Source: JAEUIT01 sp044220875 (GTDB lineage: Bacteria; Planctomycetota; Phycisphaerae; Phycisphaerales; SM1A02). Taken from it: a DNA stretch of 64,000 nt. Shown piece after piece: positions 58,379 through 64,000 of this stretch (the first letter of the stretch is position 1; each line of letters opens with the position of its first letter). The notes below the pieces were generated by a model that worked only from the letters and a program-made list of their open reading frames with translations, searched no databases and had not been told where the DNA came from. The translations under genes were made by a program, and so were the position numbers. The stretch covers positions 124,001 through 188,000 of the forward strand of contig JBGAQH010000002.1 of assembly GCA_044220875.1 (NCBI GenBank), given 5' to 3'.

Positions 58379-59215
58379 ATGACACGCCCGCGCATTCTCC
58401 TCGCCATCCCCGTCTACAACGAGGAGCGGTTCGTCTCGAAGGTCCTCTCCGAGGTGCGCGGCTACGTCGGACCCGGCGGCAGCGGCGTGGTCGACAGCGT
58501 TCTGCTGGTGGATGACGGCTCGACCGACGCGACGCCGATGGAGCTCGCCAAGCATCGCGTCGAGGTCATTCGCCACGCCGAGAATCGCGGATACGGCCGC
58601 TCGATGCAGGACATGCTCCGCTGGGCGAGCTTCGACAGGTTCGACTGGCTCATCACGATGGATTGCGACGAGCAGCACGAGCCGGCGTCGATTCCCGAGT
58701 TCGTGCGGGCGATTCTCCACGACGACGCCGACGTCATCAGCGGTTCGCGCTACCTCCGCAACACGCCGCTCGACGACTTGCCGCCCGGCGATCGCCGCCG
58801 CATCAACGCGACCATCACCGAGGACCTCCGCACGCGACTCGGACTTCAGCTCACCGACAGCTTCTGCGGCTTCAAGGCCTATCGCGTCGCGGCCTGTGAG
58901 CGACTCGCGCTGGACGTCGACGGCTACGACTTCCCGATGCAGTTCTGGCCGCAGGCCGTCGCCCACGGACTGGTCGTCCGCGAGATTCCCGTGCGGCTCA
59001 TCTACAACGATCCGAACCGGAGCTTTGGAGGACCGCTCGACGATCCGACCCACCGCCTGCGCGCGTATCGCCAGACGATGCACCGCGAGATCCTGCGTCT
59101 CCGCGACCGATTGCCCGCGCACGCCACCGACGGGCTTCAGATGAAGAACGCCTGTTGCTGTTGCCCGCGCCACGCCGCGGACGAGGGCGAGGGCAACTGG
59201 ACCACCTGCGGATGA
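58379..59215 (+). CDS. Family 2 glycosyltransferase with cysteine-rich tail
   Basis: A 278-residue GT-A glycosyltransferase resembling dolichol-phosphate mannosyltransferase-type enzymes. It starts RILLAIPVYNEERFVSKVL, has LVDDGSTDAT for the nucleotide sugar, a DCDEQHEP metal-binding motif in place of the usual DADxQHxP, and SGSRYL. The acceptor is unknown; no C-terminal membrane helices are seen. The last ~25 residues contain CCCC and a further Cys (NACCCCPRHAADEG...), unusual for the family. The stop overlaps the next start by 4 bases (ATGA). Confidence 0.85.
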   Translation: MTRPRILLAIPVYNEERFVSKVLSEVRGYVGPGGSGVVDSVLLVDDGSTDATPMELAKHRVEVIRHAENRGYGRSMQDMLRWASFDRFDWLITMDCDEQHEPASIPEFVRAILHDDADVISGSRYLRNTPLDDLPPGDRRRINATITEDLRTRLGLQLTDSFCGFKAYRVAACERLALDVDGYDFPMQFWPQAVAHGLVVREIPVRLIYNDPNRSFGGPLDDPTHRLRAYRQTMHREILRLRDRLPAHATDGLQMKNACCCCPRHAADEGEGNWTTCG

Positions 59216-60537
59216 GCGACGTCGGCGCCCTTCGCGATTCGCTCGTCACGCTTCGGCCCGCGCTGGCCACGGGAATCACGGCGCTGCGCCAGTCCGCGGC
59301 AGATTCCGCCGCGCAGCTCTTCGGCCGGCCGCTGCGGTCGTGGCGCCAGGAGACGCGCCTCGCACTTGGGCTTGACTCGCATGCTCCGATCGTGATGACG
59401 GGGCATCAGGCGGGCGTCTGGCACGCCGGCATTCTCGCGAAGTGGCTCGCGGCGGATGTCCTCCGCGAACGGACCGGCGCGGCGGTCGCGGCGCTCGTTG
59501 TCGATCAGGACGTCAATGATGCTGCGACCGTTGAATATCCGACGCTCCTCGACGGCACGCTGCAGCGGGCCCGCATCCCAATCGCCGGACGCACCGAGAG
59601 CGGCCCGACGGGGCGACGGCGAGCGATTCGGCTCGACCAGCCGACGCAGTCGCCCGTGCCCGAACTGGCCCAGCGCGTCGAGGCGATTCGCGACGCCGTG
59701 AACGCCCACGCCGGCGCCGCGAATCTCGCACTGCAGATGAGCCTCGCGAACGCCACGCTCCTCGGCGGCGCGATCAGCCCCTTCGCCCAGGTCTCGGCCA
59801 CGGCGCTGCTTCGCACGCCGCTCGGCATGCGGCTCACGGAGGCGATGCGAAGCGATCCCGCGCTCTGCCGCAACTCCTACAACGAAGCCCTCGCGCTCGA
59901 TCCCGGGGTCGCGAGGCCGCTTGCTCCCGGAGAGCTCCCGATGTGGTCGCTCTCCGCGGGTCGGCGTGACGCCGTTCGCGTCGATGCGGCGCCCGCCGAG
60001 GAGGCGCTCGCGCCGCGGGCGTTCCTCATGACCGCGATCGCGCGGCTGGCCTGCTGTGACCTCTTCATCCACGGGACCGGCGGCGAACGCTACGAGCGCG
60101 TCACCGAGGCCTGGGTCGCGCGATGGCTTGGCGTGCCGCTCGCGCCGATGGCCATCGCGAGCGCCACGCTTCGCCTGCCGCTCGACGGCCACCTCCCCTC
60201 GCGGCGGATCATCACCCGTGCCGACCTGCGTCGCGTCGCGTTCGACCCGGAGCGTCGTGACGGGCGCATGAGCGACGCGAAGCGAGAGCTTCTTGCGGCA
60301 ATCGATGCCGCACCGCGCCGATCGTCGGCGCGTCGCGAGCGATTTCGGGACCTGATGCGTCACATCGAGAGCGCCCGCGTGCGTGAGGCCGACACGCTCG
60401 AGCGGCTGCGGGCCGAAGTCGCCGCCTCGCGCGACGCCGTCGCCGCGGCGGAGGTGGCCCGCAGCCGCACGTGGCCGTGGGCCCTCCATGACCGCACGGC
60501 GGTCGCGGCGCTGCGCGATGCCATCGCCGCGGGATAG
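59212..60537 (+). CDS. Unassigned protein with BshC-like N-terminal motif
   Basis: A 441-residue cytoplasmic protein. IVMTGHQAGVWHAGILAKWLAA followed by VVDQDVND recalls the TGQQ...GPLYTxYK and DDHD motifs of bacillithiol-type cysteine ligases (BshC). The central CDLFIHGTGGERYERVTEAWVARWLGVP looks conserved. The C-terminal ~90 residues are helical and Arg/Ala-rich. Overall similarity to BshC is weak and the length is ~100 residues shorter, so the function is open. ATG 59212 is fixed by overlap with the glycosyltransferase stop; the frame begins at 59155. Confidence 0.6.
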   Translation: MSDVGALRDSLVTLRPALATGITALRQSAADSAAQLFGRPLRSWRQETRLALGLDSHAPIVMTGHQAGVWHAGILAKWLAADVLRERTGAAVAALVVDQDVNDAATVEYPTLLDGTLQRARIPIAGRTESGPTGRRRAIRLDQPTQSPVPELAQRVEAIRDAVNAHAGAANLALQMSLANATLLGGAISPFAQVSATALLRTPLGMRLTEAMRSDPALCRNSYNEALALDPGVARPLAPGELPMWSLSAGRRDAVRVDAAPAEEALAPRAFLMTAIARLACCDLFIHGTGGERYERVTEAWVARWLGVPLAPMAIASATLRLPLDGHLPSRRIITRADLRRVAFDPERRDGRMSDAKRELLAAIDAAPRRSSARRERFRDLMRHIESARVREADTLERLRAEVAASRDAVAAAEVARSRTWPWALHDRTAVAALRDAIAAG

Positions 60538-60767
60538 ACGAACAAGGAGCGCGATTCGCCGATGTGTCGCGCCATCGCTCTCGACTCGCTCGAGCCGTAG
60601 ACTGCGAATGCGGCGCCGAGTGCCTCTCAGCGCACGCCGCCGCCCCTGTGGGAATCCGCACCCGGAAGTGTCGCCATGCGGCGGACGAAGCGCATCGGAT
60701 CGAAGACGATCGCCACGCGGCGATCGCATGCGCGTCCAGCTCGCGGCGACCGAGACGGAGACTCGTC

Positions 60768-61502
60768 ATGACACGAGCGAATCGTTATGGATGTGCAGCC
60801 GTGGCGGCGTGCGCGATGACCTGCGCGGCCGGCGCTGCGACCTGGGACTTCAACGCCGACTGGAGCAGCGGCAACGGGAACCCCAACGGAGCGTGGAGCT
60901 ACGGTTGGATGCCCGTCGGATTCGGTGAGCTTCACCTGTTCACGAACGCGTACGTCACCTCGTACAGCCACGGCTGGTCCGGATGGGCCGGCGACGGGAC
61001 GCCGGGTCAGTGGCAGAACGATTCCGACGGCTGGCCATACGGCGTGCCGCCCCATGACGTCTCGCTTCACCCGGGCCCGGGCACCGAGCCGTGCGTCGCG
61101 CGATGGACGGCGCCGGCGGGCGCCAGCGGCGCTGCGACCGTGACCGGCGAGTTTCTGCCGGGCGACGGCGGCGCCATGACCGTGGGCGTACGGCACAACG
61201 GCGAGACGCTGTGGATCGCGAGCGACGCCGGGGCGTTCGATCTCTCGCTCTCCGTGAACCCGGGAGACACCATCGACTTCGCCGTCTACGGCGGCTACTG
61301 GTACGGCAACACGCCGCTCCGGGCGAAGATCGTGGTGGGAGGCTGCCTTGCGGACCTCGACGGTAGCGGTGCTGTGGACGCCGTTGACCTGGCCGTGCTG
61401 ATCGGCGCGTGGGGAGGCCCGGGCGATGGCGACCTCGACGGCAACGGCGTCGTCGACGCCGCGGACCTCTCGATCCTCCTCGGTGCGTGGGGCGGATGCT
61501 GA
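60768..61502 (+). CDS. Small secreted protein with GC-type dockerin
   Basis: A 244-residue exported protein. The signal peptide (AAVAACAMTCAAGA) is followed by a ~150-residue Trp/Gly-rich beta domain (ATWDFNADWSSGNGNPNGAW; HLFTNAYVTSYSHGWSGWAG). The C-terminus is a double dockerin module (DLDGSGAVDAVDLAVLIGAWG; DLDGNGVVDAADLSILLGAWG) ending GGC. The beta domain may bind carbohydrate (inference from aromatic content). ATG 60768 begins the signal; the frame is open to 60564. Confidence 0.8.
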   Translation: MTRANRYGCAAVAACAMTCAAGAATWDFNADWSSGNGNPNGAWSYGWMPVGFGELHLFTNAYVTSYSHGWSGWAGDGTPGQWQNDSDGWPYGVPPHDVSLHPGPGTEPCVARWTAPAGASGAATVTGEFLPGDGGAMTVGVRHNGETLWIASDAGAFDLSLSVNPGDTIDFAVYGGYWYGNTPLRAKIVVGGCLADLDGSGAVDAVDLAVLIGAWGGPGDGDLDGNGVVDAADLSILLGAWGGC

Positions 61503-61547
61503 CCGGAGACGTTCGACGCCGCGCGCACGTCGCGCGGCGTCGGACGG

Positions 61548-62984
61548 TCAGAGCCCGGCCGTGCGCTTGATCACCACCATCGTGAGGTCATCCTGCTGCG
61601 GCTGAGGACCGGCGAACGCAGCGACGTCGGCCGCTACGGCTTGGATGATCGCCGCGGCCGGGCGGTGGGCATGTCGAGCGATCGACTCCCGCAGGCGGTC
61701 GGTGCCGAAGTCATCGCGCCTCTCATGCGGCGCGGCCCGCGACCACTCGACGAAGCCGTCGGTGACGAGGGCCAACACGTCGCCCGGTTCCATCGTGAGC
61801 GTCTCAGCGGGGCCGAAGCGGACGTCAGGCGCGACGGCGAGCGGGAGGTCGCTCGGCGCGACCTCGTTCACCGCGCCGGTGGCGTGAACGTACACGACGA
61901 TCGGGCCATGTCCCGCCGAGAGGATCGCGATCGGTCCCCCGCCGCCGTCGTGCGTGTCGATGAGCACGTTCACCATCGTCACGAACCGGCCTTCGGGCAG
62001 GTCCGCGGCGAGGAGCGCGTTGACCCGCGTCGCGAGCGAACCGAGATCGGCGTGATGGGCGGCGCTCGCCCGCACGTACGCGCGGCAGGCCGCGGTCACC
62101 AGCGCCGGCCCGATGCCGTGGCCGCAGACGTCGGCAAGCGTGACGATCCAGTTGCCGTCGGGAAGGCGCTCCCAGTCGTAGTAGTCGCCGCCGGTCTGGT
62201 CGGCCGGGCGATTCCATCCGGCGATCTCATAGCCCGCGATGTCGGGCGCCTCGCGCGGCAGGAGCGCCTGCTGGATCGAGCGGGCCACCGCAAGATCCTG
62301 CTCGATCCGCTCCATCTGCCGCTTCGTTTCGGCCTCGCCCAAGGCCGCCTCGACGTGACCGCGGATCTCGCGAGCGACCCACGCGGAGGCGATGCCGCAG
62401 GTGAGAAGGAGAAACGGCGTGACGACATACCCCGCGAATGGGATGCCCGTGGTCGTTTGCCGACCCTCGCCGTGCGACGCGACGAATGCGACGAGCAGAC
62501 CGTAGCCGACGGCGCTCACGACGCCCGCAAGGATGCAGAGCCGAGGACGCAGACGGAGCGTGGTCAGGCCGATGAGCAGCGGAAATCCCAGGAGCGGCGG
62601 ACTGCTCAGCGCCGCGTAGGGTGCGAGCGTGCCGAGCTGGATGTGGCTCAGCATCACCGCGGCCGGCACCGACGACTCGACCGTCACGGTCGCGACGTTC
62701 CACCACGACGGAATGGCCCGATCGCGCCGCTGCGCCCAGCGGACGACGACGAGCGACGCGCACTGGACGACGAGCAGGAACGCCCCCGCCAGCGCTGCGA
62801 CGAACTTGATCCTCGCCTCCGTCACGCGCGTCGCCGAGATCAGGGCCACCGGAAGGACGACAAGGGCGATCACCGCAATGAGCGCATAGACACGGTGCCG
62901 TTCGCTTCGCAGCGCCGCCGCGCAGAAGGCCTCGGAGCGAAGGAGCTGAGACGGGCTCGGTGAACCGGCCGGCGACCGACTCAT
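61548..62984 (-). CDS. Six-helix membrane protein with SpoIIE-type phosphatase domain
   Basis: A 478-residue protein. Six membrane helices lie between ~30 and ~220 (e.g. VYALIAVIALVVLPVALI; FLLLTCGIASAWVA). A short coiled coil (ETKRQMERIEQDLAVARSIQQALLP) leads to a PP2C/SpoIIE domain (~250-475) with TGGDYYDWERLPDG, LADVCGHGIGPALV, LVTDGFVEW and DDLTMVVIK. It has the same layout as the 28294-29778 protein, so the two are probably paralogues. No STAS or kinase gene adjoins. ATG 62984 starts before the first helix. Confidence 0.85.
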   Translation of the reverse strand: MSRSPAGSPSPSQLLRSEAFCAAALRSERHRVYALIAVIALVVLPVALISATRVTEARIKFVAALAGAFLLVVQCASLVVVRWAQRRDRAIPSWWNVATVTVESSVPAAVMLSHIQLGTLAPYAALSSPPLLGFPLLIGLTTLRLRPRLCILAGVVSAVGYGLLVAFVASHGEGRQTTTGIPFAGYVVTPFLLLTCGIASAWVAREIRGHVEAALGEAETKRQMERIEQDLAVARSIQQALLPREAPDIAGYEIAGWNRPADQTGGDYYDWERLPDGNWIVTLADVCGHGIGPALVTAACRAYVRASAAHHADLGSLATRVNALLAADLPEGRFVTMVNVLIDTHDGGGGPIAILSAGHGPIVVYVHATGAVNEVAPSDLPLAVAPDVRFGPAETLTMEPGDVLALVTDGFVEWSRAAPHERRDDFGTDRLRESIARHAHRPAAAIIQAVAADVAAFAGPQPQQDDLTMVVIKRTAGL

Positions 62985-63330
62985 GAGGAGCGCCCGCCCA
63001 CCGACCCCGATCCTGGTCTTCCCTCGTCTTCGTTGGTCATCGCGTACCTCGGCGTGCCTTGGGGAGCGAGGGCTCCGGCGAGATTGCCGGACGAGCGGGG
63101 ATCCCCTCGGTTGCCATGGTCGCCGATGGCCACCTCGCGCACAAGCCCGCGCCATGGGAATCCGATGCCAAGGCGGACAACGAAATCCAACGATTTCGCG
63201 AAGCTCACGAGATGATCGATAGCGTCGTGCCGCGGCGATTCTTGCTTGACACGCCCGCGAAATTGCAGTCACTTTGAAGCGTGGCGCCGTGCGCCACAGA
63301 ACGTCCATCGGCGAATTCCGGGGTGTCTCC
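62985..63330. other. Intergenic region between divergent genes
   Basis: About 346 bases between the membrane phosphatase and the next forward gene. It contains a TTGACA box and a hairpin near its right end. Several short frames here have no sign of being real. Confidence 0.4.
63246..63297 (+). promoter_or_regulatory. TTGACA box and hairpin upstream of the last gene
   Basis: TTGACA (63246-63251) lies 85 bases before the ATG; a convincing -10 is not seen. A perfect 7-bp palindrome GTGGCGC-CGT-GCGCCAC (63281-63297) follows, in a position suited to an operator or 5'-leader hairpin. Confidence 0.4.
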
Positions 63331-64000
63331 ATGCGCTATGTCGTCTCGGTCCTCTCCTGCTCGCTCGTCGGCGCCTTCGCCGTCCTCCCCGCCTCCGCGG
63401 CGTTCGTGACCTCGACCTGGATCGGGGGTCCATCCGGCACATGGAGTGCGGCGGCGAACTGGTCGCCAAACGGCGCCCCCGCCAACGGGGGAGGCGTCAC
63501 CTACGACGTCATCATCGACGCGTCGAGCAAGAATGCGGCGGCCGTCACGCTCGACTTCTCGCCGCAGATCATGAATCTCACGATCGGCAGCGGCGACAGC
63601 CTCATGCTCGGCAATTCGACAGCCCTCTTCCTCGCGGGCGGCTCGCTCGCCAACGACGGCCAGCTGGTCATGTCGAGCCTCGGAAACCTGACCGACCTGC
63701 GCCTCGACACCGACGTCACCCTCTCCGGCAGCGGCGCGGTCAACACGACGAACACGCAGGCGAACCGCCTCTACGGCGCGAACGGCTCGCTGCGGCTCAC
63801 CAACGGCCTCGGCCACACGATTCATGGTGCGATGCAGTTTGGCCTGAACCAGACCCGTCTCACCAACCACGGCCTGTTCGATGCCGACCTCTCGGCCGGC
63901 GTGTCGTTCGACCTCGTCGACGCGGCGGGCACCAACTTCAACGACGGAACGATTCGGGCGTCGAACGGCGCAACGCTCTTCGTCTATCCGGCGACGTTCG
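63331..64000 (+). CDS. Partial large secreted repeat protein (C-terminus outside window)
   Basis: The first ~223 residues of an exported protein. The signal peptide (VVSVLSCSLVGAFAVLPASA) is followed by WIGGPSGTWSAAANWSPNGAPANGG, a common opening of large autotransporter-like or PEP-CTERM/dockerin surface proteins. Asn/Gly/Leu-rich repeats then form a predicted beta-helix (MNLTIGSGDSLMLGN; LFLAGGSLANDGQL). The frame is open to the window end. ATG 63331 has GGGGTG ~7 bases upstream. A dockerin may follow outside the window. Confidence 0.7.
   Translation, partial: MRYVVSVLSCSLVGAFAVLPASAAFVTSTWIGGPSGTWSAAANWSPNGAPANGGGVTYDVIIDASSKNAAAVTLDFSPQIMNLTIGSGDSLMLGNSTALFLAGGSLANDGQLVMSSLGNLTDLRLDTDVTLSGSGAVNTTNTQANRLYGANGSLRLTNGLGHTIHGAMQFGLNQTRLTNHGLFDADLSAGVSFDLVDAAGTNFNDGTIRASNGATLFVYPATF

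Noticed and set aside
63033..63277. Short forward frames before the last gene
   Set aside because: They overlap each other and the upstream leader, lack ribosome-binding sites and show no conserved features.

Overview
The window is about two-thirds G+C and reads as chromosomal DNA of a planctomycete, most likely class Phycisphaerae. The reasons are four or more secreted proteins carrying the duplicated D-x-[DN]-G-D-G...DLA-x-LLGAWG calcium-binding module (GC-type dockerin) typical of that class, several SpoIIE-type phosphatases, a split ribosomal-protein order lacking rpsD and rpmD, and many family-specific hypothetical proteins. No tRNA, rRNA, CRISPR array, transposase or phage gene was recognised. 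This assignment is inference from protein content.

Layout. 1-7.9 kb is a signalling region: a partial reverse-strand gene, a five-module REC-HPt-REC-phosphatase-ATPase protein followed by a STAS antagonist (a partner-switching pair), a secreted thioredoxin-like protein and a hybrid histidine kinase. 8-18.2 kb mixes secreted dockerin proteins, a MauE/thioredoxin-like membrane protein, infC (probably starting at AUC behind a structured leader), two tandem zinc-ribbon membrane proteins and an Eis-type acetyltransferase. 18.4-28.2 kb holds an unknown helix-turn-helix-like gene and then an arginine operon argR-argC-argB-argF-argG-argH(A)-argJ, in which ArgH is fused to an acetyltransferase. The operon has a candidate ArgR operator at its promoter and an insertion-like repeat before argJ. 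28.3-38.5 kb has a six-helix membrane phosphatase, a lipoprotein, pheS, a divergent trehalose pair (membrane sensor-OtsA and OtsB-GH15 fusion) and an FG-GAP/dockerin secreted protein.

38.6-55.6 kb, all on the reverse strand, is the S10-spc-alpha superoperon running from rpsJ (55.6 kb) to rplQ (38.6 kb), with secY, map, infA and rpoA. S14 and L36 are both of the cysteine-poor (zinc-free) kind. Terminator-like hairpins after rpsJ and after rpsK suggest it is transcribed in segments. 55.8-64 kb, mostly forward, holds two exported proteins, a family-2 glycosyltransferase, an unassigned protein with a BshC-like signature, a small dockerin protein, a third SpoIIE-type phosphatase and the start of a large secreted protein cut by the window end.

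Many convergent gene pairs are separated by perfect 14-16 bp stem-loops. Long open frames antisense to real genes are common because of the high G+C content and were not annotated.
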